NCBI RefSeq assembly: GCF_900102905.1
Contig: NZ_FNFV01000001.1
Span: 503,501-567,500, forward strand
Source of the DNA: Meinhardsimonia xiamenensis
GTDB taxonomy: Bacteria; Pseudomonadota; Alphaproteobacteria; Rhodobacterales; Rhodobacteraceae
Length of the DNA: 64,000 bases
Reading direction: 5' to 3'
The notes under the pieces are model-generated. The model made no database searches and was not told the origin of the DNA. It worked only from the letters and a program-made list of their open reading frames with translations. Positions 35,487 through 43,807 of this stretch are shown here, one piece after another (within the stretch, counting starts at the first letter, position 1; each line of letters begins with the position of its first letter). Made by a program: the position numbers and the translations under genes.

Positions 35487-35942
35487 ATGCGCAAGTTTCT
35501 GGTCGTGCTCGATGACAGCCGCGAGTGCCTCAACGCCATGCGGTTCGCTGCACTGCGCGCGGCAAAGACGGGCGGCGGGGTGCAGATCATCGCCATCATC
35601 CCGCCCGAGGAGTTCCAGCACTGGATCGGGGTCGGCGACATCATGCGCGAGGAGGCGCGCGAGCGCATCCATGCCCACTTCGAGGTGTTCGCCAAGTGGA
35701 TGCGCGACAAGGTCGGCGTCAATCCCGAGCTTGTCATCCGCGAGGGCGAGCCCGTGCCCCAGATCCTCGCGCAGATCGAGGAAGACCCGGAAATCGGCGT
35801 GCTGGTTCTCGGGGCGGGTACCGAGAAATCCGGGCCCGGACCGCTCGTCTCGCAGCTCACGCGCGCCTCGGGCACGCTGCCGGTGCCGATCACGATCGTG
35901 CCGGGCAACCTCTCGAAAGAACAGCTCGAGGCGGTGACCTGA
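35487..35942 (+). CDS. UspA-type universal stress protein
   Basis: A 151-residue single-domain USP fold: MRKFLVVLDDSRECLNAMRFAA at the start, then the strands IIAIIP and VLVLGAGTEKSGPGPLVS. The terminal ATP-binding motif G-x2-G-x9-G-S/T is only partly kept. A cytoplasmic stress-associated protein of unknown exact activity. An in-frame start at 35460 is possible but the ATG 35487 (RBS CAGGG) is better. nfuA starts about 90 bases on, with its own iron box between. Confidence 0.8.
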   Translation: MRKFLVVLDDSRECLNAMRFAALRAAKTGGGVQIIAIIPPEEFQHWIGVGDIMREEARERIHAHFEVFAKWMRDKVGVNPELVIREGEPVPQILAQIEEDPEIGVLVLGAGTEKSGPGPLVSQLTRASGTLPVPITIVPGNLSKEQLEAVT

Positions 35943-35960
35943 GGGCGCAAGGAGCCGAAG

Positions 35961-36008
35961 TTTAGAATCGTTCCAATCCTTGACAGCTCCCGCGCCGGGG
36001 CGCATATC
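35961..36008 (+). promoter_or_regulatory. Irr-type iron control element and promoter of nfuA
   Basis: TTTAGAATCGTTCCAAT (35961-35977) matches the alphaproteobacterial Irr box (ICE, TTTAGAA-N3-TTCTAAA) with a perfect left arm and two right-arm mismatches. TTGACA (35980-35985), a 17-base spacer and CATATC (36003-36008) follow, a strong -35 with a fair -10. The ICE abuts the -35. Irr controls iron and haem genes according to haem status in this class. No irr gene is in the window. Confidence 0.6.
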
Positions 36009-36034
36009 CTGACCTGCAAGCAAGGAAGCGCCCG

Positions 36035-36595
36035 ATGTTCATCCAGACCGAATCCACCCCGAACCCTGCCACGCTGAAGTTTCTGCCCGGCCAGACCGTG
36101 CTCGGCTCCGGGACGGCGGATTTTCCTTCGCCGGAAGCGGCGCAGAAAAGCCCGCTGGCCCGCCGGCTCTTCGAGGTCGAGGGGGTGACGGGGGTGTTCC
36201 TCGGCTCCGACTTCGTCACGGTCACCAAGGCCGAAGACGTGGCCTGGGAGCACATCAAGCCCGCGCTTCTCGGCGCGATCATGGAGCATTTCCAGTCCGG
36301 CGCGCCTGCGATCGAGGGTGAGGAGCAGGCGTCGGGCCACGCCGAACACGACGGCCCCGACGCCGAGATCGTCAACCAGATCAAGGAGCTTCTCGACACC
36401 CGCGTGCGCCCGGCGGTGGCGCAGGACGGCGGCGACATCACCTTCCACGGCTTCGACCGGGGTGTGGTCTATCTGCACATGCAGGGGGCCTGCGCAGGCT
36501 GCCCCTCCTCGACACTGACGCTGAAGATGGGCATCGAGAACCTGCTTCGCCATTACATCCCCGAGGTGGTCGAGGTTCGCCCGGTCAACCTCTGA
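36035..36595 (+). CDS. nfuA: NfuA/NifU-type Fe-S cluster scaffold protein
   Basis: A 186-residue two-domain protein: Nfu_N domain (1 to about 90, MFIQTESTPNPATLKFLPG) and NifU C-terminal domain (about 105-180) with the Fe-S ligand motif C-A-G-C in GACAGCPSSTLTLKMGIE. It accepts 4Fe-4S clusters from SUF/ISC machinery and delivers them to target enzymes. The Irr box plus promoter just upstream suggests iron-dependent expression. tsaB follows within 15 bases, a conserved Rhodobacterales arrangement. Confidence 0.95.
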   Translation: MFIQTESTPNPATLKFLPGQTVLGSGTADFPSPEAAQKSPLARRLFEVEGVTGVFLGSDFVTVTKAEDVAWEHIKPALLGAIMEHFQSGAPAIEGEEQASGHAEHDGPDAEIVNQIKELLDTRVRPAVAQDGGDITFHGFDRGVVYLHMQGACAGCPSSTLTLKMGIENLLRHYIPEVVEVRPVNL

Positions 36596-36608
36596 TGCAT
36601 GCCGCTTC

Positions 36609-37286
36609 GTGAGCGCTTCTCCCGCGCCTCTTCTCATTGCCTTTGACACCTCCGCTGCGCATTGCGGCGGGGCCATCCTGCGTGGGGGCGAGGTTCTGGC
36701 CGAGGCCCATGAGGAGATGGGGCGCGGTCAGGCGGAGCGGCTCTTTCCCATGCTCGAGGGGCTTCTGAAGCAGGCGGGAATCGCCTGGCGAGACCTCGAC
36801 GGCATCGGCGTGGGAACAGGGCCGGGCAATTTCACCGGCGTGCGCATTGCGGTCGCGGCCGCGAGGGGGCTCGCGCTGGCGCTGGAGGTTCCGGCCGTGG
36901 GCGTGACCATGTTCGAGGCGCTGGCCGCCGGGGCGCCGCTCCCGGCGCTTGCATGCCTCCCCGCGCCACGCGGTCAGTTGGCGCTGCAGCTTTTTGGCGC
37001 GGGCGGGGCGGGTTCGGAGCCGTTTCTCGCGACGCCGGACGAGGTGCCGGCGCGTCTTGCCGAGGCGCCCGGCGGTGGCGCGCTCACCTGCATCGGCCCC
37101 GAGGCCGGCAGGATTGCCGCCCTGCTCGACGCCTCCGTGGCGTTGCCGGTGGCGAACCCGGCCGTGGCGATCGCGCGCATCGCGGCTGCACGCCTTGAGA
37201 CGGTGCGCGAGCGGCCGCGCCCGCTTTACCTTCGTCCGGCGGATGCCGCCCCGCCGAAGGAGGCGCCGCCGGCGATCCTGCCGTGA
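36609..37286 (+). CDS. tsaB: tRNA threonylcarbamoyladenosine biosynthesis protein TsaB
   Basis: A 225-residue ASKHA-fold subunit that pairs with TsaD and TsaE to make t6A37 in tRNAs reading ANN codons. LLIAFDTSAAHCGGAIL at the N-terminus and GVGTGPGNFTGVRIAVAAARGLALAL (about 59-84) are characteristic; like other TsaB it lacks the metal histidines of TsaD. GTG start 36609. The stop overlaps the GTG start of rimI by four bases. Confidence 0.93.
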   Translation: MSASPAPLLIAFDTSAAHCGGAILRGGEVLAEAHEEMGRGQAERLFPMLEGLLKQAGIAWRDLDGIGVGTGPGNFTGVRIAVAAARGLALALEVPAVGVTMFEALAAGAPLPALACLPAPRGQLALQLFGAGGAGSEPFLATPDEVPARLAEAPGGGALTCIGPEAGRIAALLDASVALPVANPAVAIARIAAARLETVRERPRPLYLRPADAAPPKEAPPAILP

Positions 37287-37717
37287 GCCCCGAAGAGATG
37301 GCCGCTCTGCACGCGCGCGTGTTCACCTCGCATCCGCAACCCTGGAGCGCGGCGGCATTCGCGGGCCTTCTCGCCGAGCCTGCCGTCTTTTGCGTTGTCC
37401 GCGATGGCGGGCTCCTGGTCGGCCGCGCCGTTGCCGGGGAGGCCGAGCTTCTTACTCTCGCGGTGGCACCCGAGCGCCGGCGCCGCGGTACGGGGCGGGC
37501 CCTTGTCATGGCTTTCGAGGCCGAGGCGGCGCGACGCGGCGCCGGGCGCGCCTTTCTGGAGGTCGCAGAGGACAATGCCGCCGCGCGCAGCCTCTATTCG
37601 GCGCTGGGGTGGCGCGAATGCGGGCGGCGGCGGGGCTATTATGCCACGGCCTCCGGCGGACGGGTGGACGCGGTGATCATGGAGCGCGCTCTTGCCATCT
37701 CGGTGGACGGGGAGTGA
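37283..37717 (+). CDS. rimI: RimI-like GNAT N-acetyltransferase
   Basis: A 144-residue GNAT enzyme, likely the ribosomal-protein S18-alanine N-acetyltransferase or a general N-alpha acetyltransferase. The acetyl-CoA motif is VAPERRRRGTGRALVMAF (about 63-80), followed by VAEDNAAARSLYSALGW. It is translated together with tsaB (GTGA overlap), as in many bacteria. Substrate is inferred from gene order only. Confidence 0.88.
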   Translation: MSPEEMAALHARVFTSHPQPWSAAAFAGLLAEPAVFCVVRDGGLLVGRAVAGEAELLTLAVAPERRRRGTGRALVMAFEAEAARRGAGRAFLEVAEDNAAARSLYSALGWRECGRRRGYYATASGGRVDAVIMERALAISVDGE

Positions 37718-37762
37718 CCCGGCGTCAACGGGGCCGAGCCATCCTTCGATGCCGGATTTGCC

Positions 37763-37791
37763 TTGACCGGCCGGTCAAAGCGCGCGCTAAT
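37763..37791 (+). promoter_or_regulatory. RutR-like operator overlapping the BMP transporter promoter
   Basis: TTGACCGGCCGGTCAA (37763-37778) is a perfect 16-base palindrome. It differs from the RutR consensus TTGACCA-N2-TGGTCAA only at the inner A/T pair (G/C here). Its left half doubles as a -35 box (TTGACC), with GCTAAT (37786-37791) 17 bases on as a -10. A TetR-family repressor responsive to pyrimidines or purines is inferred, which suits the nucleoside-type transporter downstream. Confidence 0.5.
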
Positions 37792-37886
37792 CCCCAGTCA
37801 GTGAGCCGCGGGAGACGCGGTAATCATCATGTCTGGGGCGACGCAGGCGCATCCGGCGAGCGCCCCGGCACAACCGGGAGAGAAAC

Positions 37887-38882
37887 ATGACCGTTTTCAA
37901 GACAGTCCTTGGCGCCGGAGCGGCGCTTGCGATGAGCGCGGTGGCGGCTCTGGCCGAGCCGGGCCTGATCATCGACCTTGGCGGCAAGTTCGACAAGTCG
38001 TTCAACGAAGCCGCCTACAACGGCGCGCAGCGCTGGGTGAAGGAAACCGGCGGCAGCTACATCGAGACGGAGCTTCAGTCCGAGGCGCAGCGCGAACAGA
38101 ACATGCGCAAGATGGCCGAGCGCGGCGCCAACCCCATCGTGGTGCTGGGCTTTGCCAATGCCTCGACGCTCGAGCGCGTGGCCCCCGACTACCCCGACAC
38201 GAACTTCGCCATCATCGACATGGTGGTCGATCAGCCCAATGTGCTGTCGATCGTCTTTGCCGAGCATGAAGGCAGCTATCTTGTCGGCATGCTTGCGGGC
38301 ATGAAGACCCAGACCAAGACCGTGGGCTTCATCGGCGGCATGGACATTCCGCTCATCCGCAAGTTCGCCTGCGGCTATGTGCAGGGGGTGAAGGCTGTCG
38401 ATCCCTCGATCAGGGTGATCCAGAACATGACCGGCACCACCCCTGCGGCCTGGAACGACCCGGTGAAGGGCGCCGAGCTTGCCCGCGCGCAGATCGCGCA
38501 GGGGGCGGACGTGATCTATGCCGCCGCGGGCGGCACCGGCGTGGGCGTGCTGCAGGCCGCGGCCGATGCCGGCATCTACTCGATCGGCGTTGATTCCAAC
38601 CAGAACTACATGCACCCCGGCTCGGTTCTGACCTCGATGGTCAAGCGGGTGGACAACGCCGTCTACAATGTCTTCAAGGCCGGCACCGAGGGCACCTTCA
38701 AGCCGGGCTTCCTGCTGATGAACCTCGCCAATGACGGGGTGGGCTATGCGCTTGACGAGTACAACGCCGCGCTCATCACCGACGAGATGAAGGCCGCCGT
38801 CGAGGACGCCAAGGCCAAGATCATCGCCGGCGAGATCAAGGTGCACGACTACATGAGCGACGACAGCTGCCCGGTCGAGTGA
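37887..38882 (+). CDS. BMP-family substrate-binding protein (nucleoside/purine uptake)
   Basis: A 331-residue periplasmic binding protein of the basic membrane protein (PnrA/NupN) family. Signal peptide MTVFKTVLGAGAALAMSAVAALA; then LIIDLGGKFDKSFNEAAYNG with the family D-x-S-F-N-E motif; VGFIGGMDIPLIRKFACGY; and IYAAAGGTGVGVLQAA. Family members bind purine nucleosides (T. pallidum PnrA) or similar. It heads a four-gene ABC importer operon behind the RutR-like palindrome. No lipobox is evident, so it is soluble periplasmic. Confidence 0.93.
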   Translation: MTVFKTVLGAGAALAMSAVAALAEPGLIIDLGGKFDKSFNEAAYNGAQRWVKETGGSYIETELQSEAQREQNMRKMAERGANPIVVLGFANASTLERVAPDYPDTNFAIIDMVVDQPNVLSIVFAEHEGSYLVGMLAGMKTQTKTVGFIGGMDIPLIRKFACGYVQGVKAVDPSIRVIQNMTGTTPAAWNDPVKGAELARAQIAQGADVIYAAAGGTGVGVLQAAADAGIYSIGVDSNQNYMHPGSVLTSMVKRVDNAVYNVFKAGTEGTFKPGFLLMNLANDGVGYALDEYNAALITDEMKAAVEDAKAKIIAGEIKVHDYMSDDSCPVE

Positions 38883-38900
38883 CCGGCGGCTGACGCGCGG

Positions 38901-38930
38901 GAGGGGCCGCTCGGGGGAGGGCGGCCCCTC
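38901..38930 (+). repeat. Intercistronic stem-loop in the BMP transporter operon
   Basis: GAGGGGCCGC (38901-38910) and GCGGCCCCTC (38921-38930) form a perfect 10-bp stem with a ten-base loop between the binding-protein and ATPase genes. A T run is lacking. Such hairpins commonly protect binding-protein mRNA and give it higher expression than the membrane subunits; that role is inferred. Confidence 0.55.
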
Positions 38931-38969
38931 TCTGCGGGCAAGCGCGCAAGGCAGGCGAGGGGGAGAGGC

Positions 38970-40532
38970 ATGCAGGCGGAGCAGGCGGAGGCATCCGGGC
39001 GGCCCGTGCCCGCGATCGAGCTGCGGGGCATTTCCAAGGCCTTCGGGCCGGTGCAGGCCAACAGGGACATTTCACTTACGGTGATGCCCGGCACCATCCA
39101 CGGCATCATCGGCGAGAACGGCGCGGGCAAGTCCACGCTGATGTCGATTCTCTACGGCTTTTACCGCGCCGATGCGGGCGAGATCTTCATTCGCGGGCGG
39201 AAGACCGAGATTCATTCGAGCCTCGATGCCATCCGCGCCGGCATCGGCATGGTGTTCCAGCACTTCAAGCTGGTGCCGAACTTCACCGTGCTCGAGAACG
39301 TCATCCTCGGCGCCGAGGACGGACCGCTCCTGCGGCCATCGCTTGCCAAGGCACGCGGGCTGCTCCGCCAGCTTGCCGAGGAATACGAGCTGCAGGTCGA
39401 CCCCGACGCGCTGGTCGAGGAACTTTCGGTGGGTCACCAGCAGCGGGTGGAGATCCTCAAGGCGCTCTACCGCGAGGCGGACATTCTCATTCTCGACGAG
39501 CCCACGGGCGTGCTCACGCCGGCCGAGGCCGATCACCTCTTTCGCATTCTCAAGGGGCTGAAGGAGCAGGGCAAGACGATCATCCTCATCACCCACAAGC
39601 TGCGCGAGATCATGGCCATCACCGACACGGTGAGCGTCATGCGCCGGGGCGAGATGGTGGCCACGGTGCAGACCGCCGAGACCACGCCCGAGCAGCTCGC
39701 CGAGCTGATGGTGGGGCGCAAGGTATTGCTGCGGGTGGAGAAGACGCCGGCGCGGCCGGGTGAGGTGGTGCTCGAGGTCGAAAACCTGCGCGTGACCGAC
39801 GAGGATGGCGTTGAGCGGCTGAAGGGGATTACCTTCGAGCTGCGGGCGGGCGAGATCCTCGGCATTGCCGGGGTGGCGGGCAATGGCCAGTCGGAGCTTC
39901 TGGAGGTTCTGGGCGGCATCACCAAAGGCGAGGGCGAGGTGCGGCTTGCCGGGGTGCCGCTGGCGCTTTCGGGCAAGGGGGCGGACGGGCAGTCGCGCCG
40001 CGCCTTCGGCATCGCCCATGTGCCCGAAGACCGCCAGAAGCTGGGCCTGATCATGGATTTCTTCGCGTGGGAGAACATGATCTTCGGCTATCACCACGAC
40101 CCGGCCTACCAGAAGAACGCGCTGATGATGGACAACACCGCCATCCGCCGGGACGCCGAAGAAAAGATGCACCGATACGACGTGCGCCCGCCGAATGCCG
40201 CGCTGCAGGCCAAGGCGTTTTCGGGCGGCAACCAGCAGAAGATCGTGCTGGCGCGCGAGATGAGCCGCAAGCCGGCGCTCCTGCTCGTCGGCCAGCCCAC
40301 GCGGGGGGTGGACATTGGCGCCATCGAGTTCATCCACCAGCAGATCATCGCGCTGCGCGATCAGGGCGCGGCGATCCTTCTGGTGTCGGTGGAGCTCGAT
40401 GAGATCATGTCGCTCTCGGACCGGATCGCGGTGATGTTCGACGGGCGCATCATGGGCGAGCGGCTGCCGGGCGAGACCGACGAGCGCGAGCTCGGCCTTC
40501 TCATGGCCGGCGTGGCGGGGGAGGCGGCGTGA
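38970..40532 (+). CDS. ABC transporter ATP-binding protein (two-domain, nucleoside/sugar type)
   Basis: A 520-residue fused ABC ATPase. First Walker A GENGAGKST, signature LSVGHQQRVEILKAL, Walker B LILDEPTGVLTP; second half has a Walker A-like GVAGNGQSE, signature FSGGNQQKIVLAREM and Walker B LLLVGQPTRGVD. The weak second Walker A (glycine-asparagine instead of GKS/T) is normal in this RbsA/YufO-type group, where one site is degenerate. Powers uptake with the two permeases that follow. Confidence 0.93.
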   Translation: MQAEQAEASGRPVPAIELRGISKAFGPVQANRDISLTVMPGTIHGIIGENGAGKSTLMSILYGFYRADAGEIFIRGRKTEIHSSLDAIRAGIGMVFQHFKLVPNFTVLENVILGAEDGPLLRPSLAKARGLLRQLAEEYELQVDPDALVEELSVGHQQRVEILKALYREADILILDEPTGVLTPAEADHLFRILKGLKEQGKTIILITHKLREIMAITDTVSVMRRGEMVATVQTAETTPEQLAELMVGRKVLLRVEKTPARPGEVVLEVENLRVTDEDGVERLKGITFELRAGEILGIAGVAGNGQSELLEVLGGITKGEGEVRLAGVPLALSGKGADGQSRRAFGIAHVPEDRQKLGLIMDFFAWENMIFGYHHDPAYQKNALMMDNTAIRRDAEEKMHRYDVRPPNAALQAKAFSGGNQQKIVLAREMSRKPALLLVGQPTRGVDIGAIEFIHQQIIALRDQGAAILLVSVELDEIMSLSDRIAVMFDGRIMGERLPGETDERELGLLMAGVAGEAA

Positions 40533-41629
40533 TGGGGCGTCTGCCGAAATGGGCCGATGTGGCCCTGATCCCGCTCATCAATCTGGCGCTCGCGCTCATC
40601 GTCTCCGGGCTCGTGGTGCTCTATATCGGCGAGAACCCCATCGAGGCGGTGGCCATCATGGTCAACGGAGCGATCGGCTCCACCTACGGCTGGGGCTACA
40701 CGCTCTATTACGCCACCAACTTCATCTTCACCGGCCTTGCCGTGGCGGTTGCCTTCCATGCGCGGCTCTTCAACATCGGCGGCGAGGGGCAGGCGGGGCT
40801 TGGCGGGCTCGGGGTGGCGCTTGTCTGCCTCTTCATCCCCTGGCCGCACTGGACGCTGGCGCTGCCCGCCGCGATCCTCGCCGGGGCGCTCTTTGGGGCG
40901 GCCTTGGCGGCGGTTCCGGCCTGGTTGCAGGCGAAGCGCGGCAGCCACATCGTGATCACCACGATCATGTTCAATTTCATCGCCTCGGCGCTTCTGGTCT
41001 ATCTCCTCGTCAATGTGCTGAAGAAGCCGGGCCAGATGTCACCCGAGACGGCGCGCTTTCCCGAAGGGGCGCGGCTGCCCTCGGCCCATGACATGGCAAG
41101 CTGGGTGGGGCTGGACTTCTCCAAGTCGGCACCGCTCAACATCACCTTCTTCATCGCCATCCTTGCCTGCGTCGCCGTGTGGTTCCTGATCTGGCGCACG
41201 CGGCTTGGCTACCAGATCCGCGCCTTCGGCCATTCGGAGCCGGCGGCGGTCTATGCCGGGATCAACCCGGTGAAGATCACCATGGTCACCATGCTGATCT
41301 CGGGCGCCCTTGCCGGGCTCATGGGGATCAATTCGGTGATGGGCGAGGCCGAGCGGCTGGTGATCGACTCGGTGCAGGGCGCGGGCTTCGTCGGCATCGC
41401 CGTGGCGCTGATGGGCCGCTCGCATCCCGCCGGCGTGTTCCTCGCCGCGCTTCTGTTCGGGATGCTCTATCAGGGCGGCGGCGAGCTCGAGTTCGAGAAA
41501 CCGGCGGTGAGCCGCGAGATGATCCTCGTCATCCAGGGGCTCGTGATCCTGTTCACCGGGGCGCTCGACAACATGGTGCGCATGCCGCTTGAGGGGCTGT
41601 TCCTGCGGCTGAGGGGAGGGGCGCGCTGA
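40532..41629 (+). CDS. ABC transporter permease (BMP-type, subunit 1)
   Basis: About 365 residues with roughly ten hydrophobic helices. VNGAIGSTYGWGYTLYYAT and FNIGGEGQAGLGGLGVAL match the BPD_transp_2 (YufP) family. ATG 40532 overlaps the ATPase stop (TGATG); an in-frame GTG at 40529 is possible. Forms the membrane channel together with the second permease; the order binding protein, ATPase, permease, permease is standard for nucleoside importers. Confidence 0.92.
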   Translation: MGRLPKWADVALIPLINLALALIVSGLVVLYIGENPIEAVAIMVNGAIGSTYGWGYTLYYATNFIFTGLAVAVAFHARLFNIGGEGQAGLGGLGVALVCLFIPWPHWTLALPAAILAGALFGAALAAVPAWLQAKRGSHIVITTIMFNFIASALLVYLLVNVLKKPGQMSPETARFPEGARLPSAHDMASWVGLDFSKSAPLNITFFIAILACVAVWFLIWRTRLGYQIRAFGHSEPAAVYAGINPVKITMVTMLISGALAGLMGINSVMGEAERLVIDSVQGAGFVGIAVALMGRSHPAGVFLAALLFGMLYQGGGELEFEKPAVSREMILVIQGLVILFTGALDNMVRMPLEGLFLRLRGGAR

Positions 41630-42594
41630 TGGATTTCACCACCGTCATCCTCGTGCTCGATTCGGCGCTGAGGCTCGCGACGCCGCTTCTCTTCGCCTGT
41701 CTTGCGGGGCTGTTTTCGGAGCGCTCGGGCATCTTCGACATCGGGCTTGAGGGCAAGATGCTGGCCTCGGCCTTCTTCTCGGCCTCGGTGGCGGCCTTCA
41801 CAGGCTCGGTCTGGCTGGGACTTCTGGCCGGCATGGGCGCCTCGATCTTCCTCGCGCTCATCCATGGTGTCGCCTCGATCACCTTCCGGGGCAACCAGCT
41901 TATCTCCGGCGTGGCGATCAACTTTCTCGCCTCGGGCGTGACGGTGATCGTCGGGCAGAGCTGGTTCAGCCTCGGCGGGCGCACGCCGCAGCTCGAGGGG
42001 GCGGCGCGGTTTCAGGAAATCACCCTGCCCTTCGCCGAAGCCCTGCGCGGCGTGCCGGTGATCGGCCCGATCTATGCCGATCTGATCTCGGGCCATTCGA
42101 TCCTTGTCTATGCAGGTTTCGCCGCCGTCGCCCTGTCGTGGTGGGTGCTCTACCGCACGCGCTTCGGACTGCGGCTGCGCGCGGTGGGCGAAAACCCCGA
42201 GGCGGTGGACACGGCCGGGATTTCGGTGATCGGCCTGCGCTATACCGCCACCATCATCTGCGGCGCGCTCTGCGGGCTTGCGGGCACCTATCTCGCCACC
42301 GGCCTTGCCGCGGGCTTCGTGCGCGAGATGAGCGCGGGCCGCGGCTTCATTGCGCTTGCCGCGCTCATCTTCGCCAAGTGGCGGCCGGGCTATGCGCTGC
42401 TGGCCTGTCTTCTCTTCGGGCTCTTGGAGGCAATGGGCAACCGCTTTCAGAACATCGACGTCCTCGGCATCAACGTGCCGACGCAATTTATGCAGGCGCT
42501 GCCCTACATCCTCACGGTGGTGATTCTCGCCGGCTTCGTCGGCCGCGCCATCCCACCGCGCGCGGGCGGCGAGCCATACGTGAAGGAGCGCTGA
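41629..42594 (+). CDS. ABC transporter permease (BMP-type, subunit 2)
   Basis: A 321-residue polytopic permease of the YufQ/NupQ type. FSERSGIFDIGLEGKMLASAFFSA (split about 27-50) is the conserved cytoplasmic region, and GFIALAALIFAKWRPGYALLACLLFG follows in later helices. Start overlaps the previous permease stop (TGATG). It is the last gene of the operon; no catabolic enzyme follows directly, although deoD lies 10 kb further on. Confidence 0.92.
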   Translation: MDFTTVILVLDSALRLATPLLFACLAGLFSERSGIFDIGLEGKMLASAFFSASVAAFTGSVWLGLLAGMGASIFLALIHGVASITFRGNQLISGVAINFLASGVTVIVGQSWFSLGGRTPQLEGAARFQEITLPFAEALRGVPVIGPIYADLISGHSILVYAGFAAVALSWWVLYRTRFGLRLRAVGENPEAVDTAGISVIGLRYTATIICGALCGLAGTYLATGLAAGFVREMSAGRGFIALAALIFAKWRPGYALLACLLFGLLEAMGNRFQNIDVLGINVPTQFMQALPYILTVVILAGFVGRAIPPRAGGEPYVKER

Positions 42595-42607
42595 GCGCCC
42601 TGCGACA

Positions 42608-42636
42608 TTGACAGCGGCGGGGCCGAGGTCTAGCCA
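42608..42636 (+). promoter_or_regulatory. Putative sigma-70 promoter of the first TauE-like gene
   Basis: TTGACA (42608-42613), 17-base spacer, TAGCCA (42631-42636), about 60 bases before the ATG. The -35 is perfect, the -10 moderate. Confidence 0.45.
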
Positions 42637-42698
42637 CGGCTCCGCCAGCCATGCGGCCGAGACCCCGTCTGACGCCCGCCCGGCCCGTGGGAACGCTC

Positions 42699-43625
42699 AT
42701 GCACATCTATCTGCCCATCGCCGAGGTGTCGGTGAACGCCTTTCTGCTTCTGGGACTGGGCGGCGTGGTGGGCGTGCTCTCGGGAATGTTCGGCGTGGGC
42801 GGGGGCTTTCTGCTGACGCCGCTTCTGTTCTTCATCGGCATCCCGCCCGCCGTGGCCGTGGCGACTCAGGCCAATCAGATCGTGGCCTCCTCCTTTTCAG
42901 GCATTCTCGCGCATCTTCGGCGGCGGACGGTCGATGTGCGCATGGGGCTCGTCCTCCTCGTCGGGGGGCTTGCCGGCTCGGGCGCGGGCGTGAAGGTTTT
43001 CGCGCTCCTGCGCGCCGCCGGGCAGGTCGACCTGATGGTGAATATCTTTTACGTCGTGTTCCTCGGCGTGATCGGCGCCTTGATGCTCATGGAAAGTCTC
43101 GCGGCGCTGCGCCGGGCGCGTAGCGCCGGCCCCCCGGCCCCCCGCCGCCGGCGCCATGGCTGGGGGCAGGGCTGGCCGCTCAGGCTGCGCTTCCGCACCT
43201 CCGGGCTGTTCATCTCGGTCATCCCGCCGGCGCTCATCGGTATGGCGGTGGGTTTTCTCGCCGCCATCATGGGCGTGGGCGTGGGCGGGGGCTTCATCGT
43301 GGTGCCGGCGATAATCTACCTTCTCAACATGCCGACCAAGGTGGTCGTCGGCACGTCGCTCTTCCAGATCATCTTCGTTGCCGCCTTCTCCACGCTCATG
43401 CACGCGGTGATGAACCAGACGGTGGACATGGTGCTTGCGCTGATACTGCTCGTGGGCGGCGTCGTGGGCGCGCAGATCGGCACCATGATCGGCGCAAGGA
43501 TAAAGGGCGAGGAGCTGCGCGTGTTGCTCGCGCTTCTGGTGCTCGGGGTCTGCCTCAAGCTCGGCTTCGACATGCTGCGCCCGCCGGCGGAGGTTTTCGC
43601 GGTCGCTCCAACAGGCCGCGGCTGA
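42699..43625 (+). CDS. TauE/SafE-family sulfite exporter (copy 1)
   Basis: A 308-residue membrane protein with about eight helices. It belongs to the TauE/SafE family, exporters of sulfite, organosulfonates or their products. GVVGVLSGMFGVGGGFLLTPLLF and the later AAIMGVGVGGGFIVVPAIIYLL are the two family repeats. The start ATG 42699 was preferred over upstream ATG 42651. The product is highly similar over its length to the next gene (both share HLRRRTVD and PPAVAVAT stretches), so this is a tandem duplication. Confidence 0.9.
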   Translation: MHIYLPIAEVSVNAFLLLGLGGVVGVLSGMFGVGGGFLLTPLLFFIGIPPAVAVATQANQIVASSFSGILAHLRRRTVDVRMGLVLLVGGLAGSGAGVKVFALLRAAGQVDLMVNIFYVVFLGVIGALMLMESLAALRRARSAGPPAPRRRRHGWGQGWPLRLRFRTSGLFISVIPPALIGMAVGFLAAIMGVGVGGGFIVVPAIIYLLNMPTKVVVGTSLFQIIFVAAFSTLMHAVMNQTVDMVLALILLVGGVVGAQIGTMIGARIKGEELRVLLALLVLGVCLKLGFDMLRPPAEVFAVAPTGRG

Positions 43626-43807
43626 GTGCCTCGGCCGACAGGCATTTCACCCCGGCCGGGGCAGCGCGACCATCCGAGGATCCTTCGGGCCGGAGATCGG
43701 GGAATTTTGCCGCAATTGTGCTCGTCGGGGTTCCGCGAGGCTTTGACTTTGCCGCCGTTTTCGCCGCAGTGTGAGCACAGGGCGGCGCTGGCCGGAGGCG
43801 GGAGAGG

